From UBA2287 sp964479665 (GTDB taxonomy: Bacteria; Bacteroidota; Bacteroidia; Bacteroidales; Tenuifilaceae), in NCBI GenBank assembly GCA_964479665.1, contig CAYZNN010000016.1:12149-76148 (forward strand): a stretch of DNA of 64,000 nt, written 5' to 3'. Position 1 is the first letter of the stretch; each line of letters opens with the position of its first letter. Positions 49,228-57,575 of this stretch are shown one piece after another. Made by a program: the position numbers and the translations under genes. The notes under the pieces were generated by a model. The model saw only the letters and a program-made list of their open reading frames with translations, had not been told where the DNA came from and did not search any database.

Positions 49228-49632
49228 ATGAAAAATTGTAAATTAACCTTTATCGGATTTTTTATCCTATTATTTCCGTTATATGGTATTTGCCAGCATA
49301 AAGTAACATCCACCCCCACTTGGTTTAAAAAACCCCCACTACCCAATAGTGGAAAAGTAATTGGCGTGGGTAAGGGTTGGTCGGAACGAATAAATTTGGC
49401 TGAGCAGAAAGCTATAATGAGTGCCAACGAAAGCATTGCACGACAAATAAACCCACCCCAAAAAACCAAAAAGTCATTTTTTCGCCCAGCAAAAAAGGGT
49501 TCCCAAAAAACCACGCTCGAAAGCGAAACGGTAAAGGCCTCCATAGGCAACTCAGTAATTATTAAAAAAGCCTATAAAAAGCATAAGGATGGATATTTGT
49601 TCTATATTATGATTGAAACTGATTTTCAATAA
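49228..49632 (+). CDS. LPP20-like secreted protein
   Basis: A 134-residue protein with a signal peptide (MKNCKLTFIGFFILLFPLYG). The segment PTWFKKPPLPNSGKVIGVGKG followed by AEQKAIMSANESIARQI matches the LPP20 pattern (PxWxxxPP, GxG, A-rich helix). Many LPP20 proteins are lipoproteins; here there is a Cys at residue 22 (GICQ), so lipid attachment is possible. The chain stops soon after the last predicted strand, so the C-terminus is slightly short. Function in this phylum is not known. Confidence 0.6.
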   Translation: MKNCKLTFIGFFILLFPLYGICQHKVTSTPTWFKKPPLPNSGKVIGVGKGWSERINLAEQKAIMSANESIARQINPPQKTKKSFFRPAKKGSQKTTLESETVKASIGNSVIIKKAYKKHKDGYLFYIMIETDFQ

Positions 49633-50148
49633 ATTTATTTCTTTTTCTTTAAATCTTTTTTTGATGGCCCAACTCTTACATTAGATGTTTTACAGCATAA
49701 TTAAGCCAAAAATGGGGGGGGTAAATTATTATTGCTATATTTGTTTCGGATTATACGAAAAAGTTATATAGATCGCTTATTTAGTTGTTAGTTTTATTTA
49801 GCAATTCGTTACATATTTTCTGAAACAGGTTCTTTTTCTATCAAACAACAATTTTTAGTTTCCTTTTTATTGCCTATGGATTAACGCTGGAATTGTACTA
49901 GGCAATTGGTTTAATAGTAGAATGGATGATTGCCAGAAGTTTTATTGCCGTATAGCTTTCTGTTTCAAAATGGCAAAAGAACCTACCCCAAGGCCTGACC
50001 GGAAATCAACCCTAGGGTGGGAAGCAAAGCGTGAGTTTTACCAAATCCTTACGACGAAATAGATTATAAAAGGTTTCGAAAGATTCTTATATTATGCCTA
50101 TTTTATTTAATAATGATTGATAAACAATAAGTGTATAACATAATAAAA
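49633..50148. other. 500-bp intergenic stretch
   Basis: No convincing gene or structured RNA was seen. The region contains a run of eight G (about 49711-49720) and T-rich segments. A 30-codon ATG-started frame at 49970-50062 has no visible ribosome-binding site and no recognisable product. It precedes the frameshifted lipoprotein gene and probably holds its promoter, although no TAnnTTTG box stands out. Confidence 0.4.
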
Positions 50149-50985
50149 ATGAAACAAATGAACAAATACATCAAAACATTAACATTACTATTTCTAATTA
50201 GCATTGGTATTGTTTCGTGCGTAAAAGAACGCTTAGAAAATACCGATATTAATAATCCTAATATCCCAAAAACTGGTGTACTGCTAAGTTACAAGGTAAA
50301 TGAAACCTCTTTTAGCCGTAAAAAGGGAAGAGCGATCTCAAAGTTATGTCGGGCAAGAGCATTAACTCAGAAATGCGGGAGGTTAAAATGTACTTTGATA
50401 CAACTGAGGACAATTACTTCATTAAAACTACCCGTTTGAATTGTTCGAAAAGCAAGCGAAAAGATTTTGCAGAGCCCGAATGGAGAACTATAGTAGAGAC
50501 CAATGCGGGCAGAACCACATACAACGATCTTGGGGCAATTATTTCTTCCGTTTCTAAAACATTGCATGGAGGGCAGGGTTTGGGTTATATGGTTACCAGT
50601 TATGCTGAGCGTGCAAAAAAGATGAAGGAAATGATACAGGGTTTATCTGCAAAAAATGGGCGGATATTTAATTGAAACCCAAGCAGACACAACGGTAGTT
50701 AAAGTAACCCGTGTTTTTGAGCAGGGAAACGAGGAAGATGAGGGCCTTGTGGGTTACACATCCGTTTCCTACCTAAACGTGCAATATGGTGTTTCTGTTA
50801 TTTCAGAACTCTACGACCCCAACGGTAAACTGACAAGCAAGACAACCATGCTCTATATACTTATCGACGATATTCCTGTTGTGGCTTACGAGGAGGCAAT
50901 TTCATTCAGCGTTACCCATTTGGGCGAAACCATTGAGCATAGAACCATTACCAACTACGACAATATTAATATCACAAACTTTTAG
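50149..50985 (+). pseudogene. hypothetical lipoprotein with two frameshifts at A runs
   Basis: The start ATG at 50149 gives a lipoprotein signal (LLFLISIGIVSC). The first frame leaves sensible sequence at about 50320-50325 (a run of five A after AGCCGT), and a second frame continues KGKSDLKVMSGKSINSEMRE to about 50650. There a run of six A precedes a return to the original frame (MGGYLIETQADTTVVKVTRV) and the end at 50985. Removing one base at the second site and making the opposite change at the first gives one uninterrupted protein of about 280 residues. No domain is recognised. Both breaks are at homopolymers, so slippage (phase variation) or sequencing error are alternatives to decay. It is followed immediately by the lipase-like gene. 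Confidence 0.6.
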
Positions 50986-50988
50986 GGT

Positions 50989-52465
50989 ATGTTTAAACAA
51001 AATACTTATTACTTTAATTATCGTCCTCACTTTTAATAGTATTAATGCACAATACAACCCTACATATCGCAATGTTTTTTGGCTTCATGGGGTACAGGGC
51101 GATGTAAATTCAATGAAAGCGCTTTCCGATTATTTCAGTGCTCGTTATCAAATCAACTCCTATCACCCTGCTTACCAATCTAATAGGGGCTTGGTTTATG
51201 CCGCAAACCAGTGGAATTCTATCGATTTTGGACATCAACCCAACGACATCACCATAGCACATAGCATGGGAGGTTTGGTTGCTCGGCAATACGATAGGCA
51301 GGCCATAAGCAATAAAAAACTTGACGGATTAATAACACTTTGCTCCCCTCATCAAGGAGCTGAATTTGCTAACTCTTTTGACAACGGAAAAGTTAGAACC
51401 ATGTTTGAAAAATCCATTAACGATGGGCTCGAGGGGTATAGCGTAATGGGTCATTGGGTTGGTAACCTTGCATTGTACCATGAAAATGTATTAAGGGTTT
51501 TTGGGCAATACGATAGCTACATACAGGCACGCACGGCAATTACTCATAATATTGTTGGGCTTTTCTTTGGAGGAGTGTTTTACTATTGGACAACTAGTTT
51601 TTTAGTTAATTTGGTTTCTGCAAGTGAAGTTAGCGATAAGGTTAATATGCTGAAAATTGGAGTTGCCTCATCGTTGCAGACTTTGATTGGCCGACTGGCG
51701 GGGTTCGTTTTTGGTAGCCAGGATGAGTACCATCCCTCGTCCAAGGACGATCTGAAGCCCACAAGTGGCATTATTGCTTCTTTGGGCACCACAACTCCAC
51801 CTTGCCCTAAAATTGCCATTTCTTGCACGGAAGACTATCCTGCTGGTATCAAGTTTTTAGGTTCGCAATTGAGTTTAATGAGCCAGAACAGTCCTGGCAT
51901 AGGCAATATTTCAGATGGTAATTTTTATTCATTAACAAATGCAATTGTTTTGGATTCAAGAAAATGCAGAGATGAATATGCAGGCTGGTATCGCAGTGCC
52001 AGTTGGTGGTCACTTGGCATTTTAAATAGCCACTACAGGGCTAAAAGGGATGCATTTAACCGCCAAGCCAATTTTTGGGATAACGGTTTTGAGCGGGAAT
52101 ACCAAAAGTGCCTGGGTAGCATATACTACACTACCGAAACCTTTACCATTACCGATCTGGAATGGGTTTGCGATGGTTCTGCTGCCATGCAGGCAGGCTC
52201 TTCTTTCATTCAAACGGCCGTAAAGGACTACGACCCCAACTGCTGGCAGTGGGTAACGAGAACCTATACCAATACTATTGAAAACATTCATTCAACAGAC
52301 GGCATAGTAATACAACCCTCGCAGCAGGCTCTGGTTGGTGCAATAATTCCATTACCCTTACCCTCAACCAATCACGAGGAAGCAAAAAGGGGTTGGAGTG
52401 TCGTAAATTATTTACGTGATGAAGTTTTCGAAAAACCGGGTTACTTCAAACTGGAAAAAAAGTAA
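50989..52465 (+). pseudogene. secreted alpha/beta-hydrolase (lipase-like), frame broken just after the start codon
   Basis: From the fourth base on, a frame of about 490 codons is intact: signal peptide (LNKILITLIIVLTFNSINAQ), VFWLHGVQGDVNSM with the oxyanion HG, the nucleophile elbow HSMGG (GxSxG-type) near residue 94, and a long C-terminal part. The only plausible ATG (50989-50991) is one base out of register with it: removing one T from ATGTTTAAAC gives M-LNKILIT directly. No other in-frame ATG, GTG or TTG precedes the signal peptide at a suitable place, so translation is doubtful unless it starts at a rare codon or is coupled to the upstream gene (stop three bases before). Related proteins hydrolyse esters at the cell surface. 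Confidence 0.6.
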
Positions 52466-52473
52466 GAATGAAT

Positions 52474-52507
52474 AAGTACAGAATAGTGTTTTATCTATTC
52501 TGTACTT
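52474..52507 (+). terminator. hairpin between hydrolase and propeller lipoprotein genes
   Basis: AAGTACAGAATA (52474-52485) and TATTCTGTACTT (52496-52507) form a perfect 12-bp stem with a ten-base loop, nine bases after the hydrolase stop. A short T-rich segment follows. It could terminate transcription or protect the 3' end of the upstream message. It also argues for the ATG at 52522, rather than 52468, as the start of the next gene. Confidence 0.65.
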
Positions 52508-52521
52508 CTTATTGTAATAAA

Positions 52522-53757
52522 ATGAAACGTATTCATTTAATAATACTCAGTTTGATTGCTGTATTTGCAGCTTGCCATAACAAAAGTTTTGATACTCCAT
52601 TAAAGATTATTAAGGATGGCGTAATTGTTTGGCAGAAACCACTGTGGAAGGTACCACACGATACCGCATATTATGTCATTTCTCTTTTCAAGCCATTTTA
52701 TATATTTGACAATAAAGTATTAGTTAGCACATATAGTAACGCACAAGGTGGAATTCGTTGTATGGAGATAGAAACAGGAATGGTGGTTTGGGAAAAGACA
52801 CTTGGATTACAGACTGCTCCACAAGGTTTAAGTTTGAGCATTAATAATCCTTATTTCAATAAAGAGGGAAGGTTTATGATCGTTTCAATAGGTGACTGGG
52901 GAAATAAAAGACAGGCTAGAATTAACATTGACACAGGTGCAACTGATTGGGAATTGTCAATCGAAGCTTTTGCTTCTTTAGCTGGTATGGGCGACCACTA
53001 CTACTGCACGGTTTACAATTCTGATGATGTTTGCCCCATTTACAGGGTTGACGTTAACACCGGCAATGCCGATCACTTTTACACATCTACCCTTCCGGCT
53101 CACCCTAACTACAATGCACAACGGTCAGCCATAGCTCATCCTTTCATTCACAATGGGAAGGAATATTTAATTCTTGACGAATTACGTTTAGTGGACCCCT
53201 CCACATCGCTAGTAGAAAATTTCTTCTCGCTGATGGATGCCGGAACCAAAGAGCTATTGATTATGCACCAGCCCATCGACAGCCCGGTAAGCAAAGTGGA
53301 ACTGGTTGATGGTGATTTGTATTTGTTTACTGGAAACGGATACAATGTTTTATCTATTGATAGCCTAACAATTAAACGTCAGGTTAGGTTTTACAAAAGA
53401 GGCAACTATGTATATCACCAGTTTTTTGGTAATAAACTGATATTAGGAATACTCCCTTATGGTATAGCCCCAGAAATTGTAGACGATCCATGCCATTTCG
53501 TAATCAATAAGTGCACCGATGATGTGCTCGTGAGGATCCCTGATTATGTTTACCAAGCATCGATAATCGAGGATTATATTTACATTAGTGGCGTTTCAAA
53601 ATTTAAAGCCTTCAATATTAATACAGGCAAGTGTGTCCTCAACTTTCCTTTGCCACACAAAAGCATGCCAGGAGTAGCCACTTATCGTAATGCCAACGGC
53701 AAAAAATTTGTTATTACCGAGGATATCGGCTTCACCTACTGCTTCGAGGCCATTTAA
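52522..53757 (+). CDS. PQQ-like beta-propeller lipoprotein
   Basis: About 411 residues from the start MKRIHLIILSLIAVFAACHN, which is a lipoprotein signal with lipobox FAAC. The longer frame from 52468 would translate a hairpin and is rejected. The mature part shows repeating beta-propeller blades of the PQQ type, for example GIRCMEIETGMVVWEKTLGL, INIDTGATDWELS and FNINTGKCVLNFPLP. No catalytic residues are evident. It is likely an outer-membrane-anchored or surface lipoprotein, in the same direction as the hydrolase and outer-membrane protein genes. Function unknown. Confidence 0.7.
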   Translation: MKRIHLIILSLIAVFAACHNKSFDTPLKIIKDGVIVWQKPLWKVPHDTAYYVISLFKPFYIFDNKVLVSTYSNAQGGIRCMEIETGMVVWEKTLGLQTAPQGLSLSINNPYFNKEGRFMIVSIGDWGNKRQARINIDTGATDWELSIEAFASLAGMGDHYYCTVYNSDDVCPIYRVDVNTGNADHFYTSTLPAHPNYNAQRSAIAHPFIHNGKEYLILDELRLVDPSTSLVENFFSLMDAGTKELLIMHQPIDSPVSKVELVDGDLYLFTGNGYNVLSIDSLTIKRQVRFYKRGNYVYHQFFGNKLILGILPYGIAPEIVDDPCHFVINKCTDDVLVRIPDYVYQASIIEDYIYISGVSKFKAFNINTGKCVLNFPLPHKSMPGVATYRNANGKKFVITEDIGFTYCFEAI

Positions 53758-53779
53758 TTCGCCCTTAAAAACACAATAG

Positions 53780-54670
53780 ATGAGATTCTTTTTTTTATTA
53801 GTAATTCTGTTGTCGGGACTTACAACGAAGGGACAGCTACCCGATATCCCGTTAGGCGATAATCGTAATCTATACTATCGCACCCCCGTGGTGCCCCAAA
53901 CCTTCTGCTTCGCAACCAAGGGTGAGCTGAAGTTGTACTTTGCACGCCAATTATACTATCCAGAAACGTACTGGCATAAAGACTCTCCCTTTTTGGAACG
54001 GGTTGGGATAACCCTGAGCGACATGTGGCTTGGTAATGCCCACGACCCAAATGTTTCACTTTCCTATACCCCCACAAGTAATCTTGCCCTGAGCGCAGGA
54101 TACATAAAATCGTTCCGTTGGGATTACTTCTTTGTGGGTACCAACTTTTGGAGCCTCGAATACGATACGCATTACCGTGGCGAAACAGAATCGTTAACAG
54201 CCTCGGTTGCTTACCACAATACCCTTTCCGACCGCTGGGCCTACGAGATGGGTACCGGTCTGGCCTGGGGAAGTGGCAGTTTCGAGTTCTCGGAAGATCT
54301 CACCGAATACTTCAGAGAAAAAAGCACCCTTAAGTACCACATGCTCACCCATAATTTTCGGGGCTCGCTGTCGTACCGTTACCGAAAGATGCAGGTAACG
54401 GGCCAGTTGAATGCGGGTTATGTGAGGTACTACAATATAAACTGCTCTCCGTTACTTCCCGGAACGGTTGAGCATGTTATAAATCCTTTTCTCGGGCACC
54501 AAACCGACTTCTACATCGATCCGGCTCTGCGGGTTAGCTTTAACTTTAAGCGTTTTGGCTGGCACCTGCACTACGCATTTCCCTATGCCCACGGGCAAAG
54601 TAAATTATCGAAACCGGTTCTTAACATTGGCGTAGGCATGTCGTTTAAAATACTGAAGGGTAGCATGTAA
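53780..54670 (+). CDS. predicted outer-membrane beta-barrel protein
   Basis: A 296-residue protein with a signal peptide (MRFFFLLVILLSGLTTKGQ). The mature chain is a succession of amphipathic strands rich in Tyr, Trp and Phe (LALSAGYIKSFRWDYFFVG, FRGSLSYRYRKMQVTGQLNA) and ends in a short strand, GVGMSFKIL, as barrels do. It starts 22 bases after the propeller lipoprotein and probably shares its transcript. No family was recognised. Confidence 0.6.
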   Translation: MRFFFLLVILLSGLTTKGQLPDIPLGDNRNLYYRTPVVPQTFCFATKGELKLYFARQLYYPETYWHKDSPFLERVGITLSDMWLGNAHDPNVSLSYTPTSNLALSAGYIKSFRWDYFFVGTNFWSLEYDTHYRGETESLTASVAYHNTLSDRWAYEMGTGLAWGSGSFEFSEDLTEYFREKSTLKYHMLTHNFRGSLSYRYRKMQVTGQLNAGYVRYYNINCSPLLPGTVEHVINPFLGHQTDFYIDPALRVSFNFKRFGWHLHYAFPYAHGQSKLSKPVLNIGVGMSFKILKGSM

Positions 54671-54902
54671 CGTTTTAACTAGCATTGGATTAACGGTAGT
54701 AAAACCCATCTCTCACGGTCGTCAGAAAAACAAATCTGGGCTATCCTGTTTTTAGCAGCCTACCAGCAGAAAGGGCATAGGCAAGGTTGAAAGTGCAGGA
54801 AGGCCCTGATTCTGATTTTTAAATAGGGCAGTATTAATTATATTTACTTTGAGAAGTAACTTTCGTTTTTATTCAAACTAATTTAAAATTAAACACCTTA
54901 AT

Positions 54903-55337
54903 ATGAAAAGAGCAGCATTTGTACTATTGGCAATTGTATTTGCCCTCACCCTTAAGGGCAACCCCTCCGAGGCCGACAGCATTAAAAGTTTAATTAACAG
55001 GGCATATGTTGAAGGGGTGCACAACGGGGGCAGCCTCGAAGAGGTGGCCAAGGGCTTTCATCCCGAATTTGAAATGCTTATTCTGCGCGATGGGGCTTTG
55101 AGCAAATACGCTATAAAAACTTGGATAGACGATATGAAGCGAAGGCGTGCGGCAAACCCTCTTTTCAAGCCCGAGCGCACCGAAATAAACTATCTGAACA
55201 TTGATATTACAGGGAACTCGGCCATAGTGAAGTTAGAACTAGTTAAGGGAGGGAAAGTAATTTTCACCGACTACCTCTCACTTTACAAATTTGGTGGGGA
55301 TTGGAAAATTGTAAGTAAAATTTTCTACCGGCATTAA
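54903..55337 (+). CDS. NTF2-like (lumazine-binding-type) secreted protein
   Basis: A 144-residue protein with a signal peptide (MKRAAFVLLAIVFALTLKG). The mature part has the NTF2/SnoaL-like cone fold pattern: helix IKSLINRAYVEGVHNGGSLE, then FHPEFEMLILRDGALSKYAI, and strands NSAIVKLELVKG, FTDYLSLYKFGGDWKIVSKI. Family members of this putative lumazine-binding type have no established reaction in Bacteroidota. The frame is intact. Confidence 0.75.
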   Translation: MKRAAFVLLAIVFALTLKGNPSEADSIKSLINRAYVEGVHNGGSLEEVAKGFHPEFEMLILRDGALSKYAIKTWIDDMKRRRAANPLFKPERTEINYLNIDITGNSAIVKLELVKGGKVIFTDYLSLYKFGGDWKIVSKIFYRH

Positions 55338-55346
55338 AGTTTCCCT

Positions 55347-55473
55347 CTGTCCATTTTTTTTCAAAGGTACACCTGCCTTCCGCCTGCCTGAGGGCAGTCA
55401 GGGCGGGGCAGGGATGGAACATTCATATAATAGTTATCGTCGTGCGGGTTAAAGCCTTTAACATGGATGTTTC
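55347..55473 (+). repeat. intergenic repeat, copy B
   Basis: Second copy of the repeat at 31527-31642, same orientation. The central part (TTAAAGCCTTTAACATGG and GGCAGGGATGGAACAT) is nearly identical. The GC-rich hairpin part differs and is longer here, with CCTGCCT/AGGGCAG units, and one arm of the flanking inverted repeat has changed (AACATTCAT versus AACATCCAT). It fills the gap between the NTF2-like gene and the end of the EamA gene. Confidence 0.7.
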
Positions 55474-55474
55474 T

Positions 55475-56383
55475 TTATCTGTTTTTAGTCCTGCTTAGCA
55501 CCACCAGCGATGCGGCTACTAAAAACATACCTGCAATTGCAATGGAGGTTGGTTCTTCGTTGGGAAGGAGTAGCCAACCTAAAATGGCTCCAACAACCGG
55601 AATTAGAAACTTCCACATATTCAGGTTCGAAACCTTTACCCCTTCCCTTTTCAATAGCATGTACCAAATTGATATGGCTGCTGCCGAGATGAAACTTAGC
55701 CAGCCTAGGGAAAAGAAATACTCCAGGGGAAAAGGCCCCTGCTTATAGCCTTCGGTCATAATTCCTGCTGCCCATAAAATGGCTCCGCCAAATAACATTG
55801 AAAAAGAGCTAAGAATGAATGGATGAATTCTTCGTCCATGCCTTGCAACCAAAACATTACCAACCCCCGATAAAATATTGTTGGCAATAAGCAGCAAAAT
55901 ACCATAGCTGGCAGTAATACCTACTGCAGCCATTAGGTTTTTTCCCAGTGTTATTATTCCAACCCCCAATAAGCCAAGGCCAATAATTAGCATTTTACGA
56001 AAGTAGATGGTATCGTTAGGCATATAAAAATGGGCAACTAAGGCTACAAAAAGGGGGCCCGAACCTACCACCATGGCACCAAGAGACCCAGGCACCAAAT
56101 TCATTCCTGAGTAAAAAAGGGCATACTGAATTGAAACCTGAACAATACCCGCCAATGCAACGAAAGCATACTCTCGAATCGATAAAGAAACCTCCTTAAT
56201 TGCTCTGAAAATAAATGGAAGAATAAGCAAACCCCAGATAAAGAATCGAATTCCTGCAAACTGCAATGGTGCATTGTACTTCAAGCCAATTTTTACCCCT
56301 ACAAACGCCTAAGCCCACAACAAACAGGCAACAATTGCCAGTATTGTTGTGCTTTTCTTGTTTGATTTAAAAAAGATAGTCAA
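55475..56383 (-). pseudogene. EamA/DMT-family transporter, interrupted by an in-frame amber codon
   Basis: The long open part (269 codons from 56284) carries nine of the ten expected transmembrane helices of a drug/metabolite transporter. The missing first helix is found upstream in the same frame (TTILAIVACLLWA) followed by TAG at 56309-56311 and AFVGVKIGLKYNAPLQF. Relatives usually read a Ser in this W-A-S-A-F motif, so TCG-to-TAG is a likely change. A TTG at 56381-56383 is the best upstream start, 17 bases after dusB, but no good ribosome-binding site fits it. Without readthrough the first helix is lost; reinitiation at 56284 would give a truncated protein. Confidence 0.7.
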
Positions 56384-56399
56384 GAGATCTTTTAATTTA

Positions 56400-57422
56400 T
56401 CACTCCTTTGCCCACGGTGAGGGGTCTATAGTATCGTCCTGAACGTATCCGTAGTATTTACTGGCAACCTCATCGAGAATTTGATTTACTCTTTCCTTAT
56501 CATTTTCAGTAACCAATTTCAAGCGAAGCTCCTTGAAATGAGGAAGGCCCTTAAAGTAACAGGTGTAATGCCTTCGCATTTCGAGTATTGCTCGTCGTTC
56601 GCCCTTTTCGTCAACAGCAAGGGCCAAATGCTCCTTTGCCAAGGCCACTTTCTGCTCAACTGTAAGGGGCAACATTTTTGTGCCTGTTTGCAGATAGTGT
56701 TTAATTTCTTTAAATATCCATGGGCGACCGTACGTGGCTCTGCCTATCATTATTGCATCAACCCCATACCTATTGAACATTTCCTGAGCCTTTTCGGGGC
56801 CATCAACATCGCCATTGCCAATAATTGGGATAATCATTCGAGGATTACTTTTTACCTCGCCAATAAGGGTCCAGTCGGCAGAGCCCTTGTACAGTTGCGC
56901 CCGGGTTCGACCATGTATTGTGAGCGCAACAATTCCGACATCCTGAAGCTTTTCAGCTATTTCTACAATATTTTTCGAATCCTCGTCCCAACCCAAGCGG
57001 GTTTTTACCGTTACGGGCAAGTGGGTTGCCCGTACAATTTGACGTGTCATTTCAACCATTTTGGGAACATCGCGCATCATGCCCGACCCTGCTCCCCTGT
57101 TGGCTATTTTTTTTACTGGACATCCAAAATTAATATCGATTACCTCAGGGTTCGCTCGGGTTGCCAATTTGGCTGCCTCAACCATGCTTTCAATAATATG
57201 GCCGTACAGCTGTATTCCAACGGGACGTTCGGTATCGGCAATTTTAAGTTTGGCAACAGAACTCGATGCATCACGAATAAGTCCGTCGGAATTAACAAAC
57301 TCCGTATAAACCATGTCGGCTCCATACCGCTTGCAAAGCAAGCGAAAGGAAGGGTCGGTAACATCCTCCATGGGTGCTAAAAAAAGGGGGCGTTGCCCCA
57401 GCTCCAAATCCCCTAATCTCAC
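56400..57422 (-). CDS. dusB: tRNA-dihydrouridine synthase
   Basis: A flavoenzyme of about 340 residues that reduces specific uridines in tRNA to dihydrouridine with FMN and NADPH. Signatures: APMEDVTDPSFR near the start, YTEFVNSDGL, the catalytic Cys in INFGCPVKKIANRGAGSGMM, VTVKTRLGWDED, IHGRTRAQLYKG and GNGDVDGPEKA. It belongs to the DusB type. The preferred start is the GTG at 57420-57422 (RLGDLELGQRPLFLAPMED), because a TATTTTTG -7 box lies just upstream; a longer frame opens at a GTG at 57482. Confidence 0.92.
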   Translation of the reverse strand: MRLGDLELGQRPLFLAPMEDVTDPSFRLLCKRYGADMVYTEFVNSDGLIRDASSSVAKLKIADTERPVGIQLYGHIIESMVEAAKLATRANPEVIDINFGCPVKKIANRGAGSGMMRDVPKMVEMTRQIVRATHLPVTVKTRLGWDEDSKNIVEIAEKLQDVGIVALTIHGRTRAQLYKGSADWTLIGEVKSNPRMIIPIIGNGDVDGPEKAQEMFNRYGVDAIMIGRATYGRPWIFKEIKHYLQTGTKMLPLTVEQKVALAKEHLALAVDEKGERRAILEMRRHYTCYFKGLPHFKELRLKLVTENDKERVNQILDEVASKYYGYVQDDTIDPSPWAKE

Positions 57423-57441
57423 TATTAATTTTTTTCTAGGG

Positions 57442-57449
57442 CAAAAATA
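57442..57449 (-). promoter_or_regulatory. candidate -7 box of dusB
   Basis: On the minus strand this reads TATTTTTG, an exact TAnnTTTG match. Transcription would begin near 57435, giving a leader of about 13 bases before the GTG at 57422. A TTTA about 15 bases further upstream is only a poor -33 element. Confidence 0.45.
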
Positions 57450-57575
57450 GATAATTCCTTTATCTAAAATGCTTTGTTTCACTTTTTATGAATTATCCAC
57501 AGTTCCTATTGAAATATCATCGTATACATTACGAGGAATTCATGTTTTTTTTGCATTTTTGTTTTATTATGTAAA

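Noticed and set aside
49970..50062. 30-codon ORF in the long intergenic region
   Set aside because: No ribosome-binding site, no neighbour to pair with and no recognisable peptide; kept only as part of the intergenic description.
56481..57380. 299-codon open frame antisense to dusB
   Set aside because: It lies wholly inside dusB on the other strand, has no ribosome-binding site or recognisable domain, and its composition follows from dusB codons.
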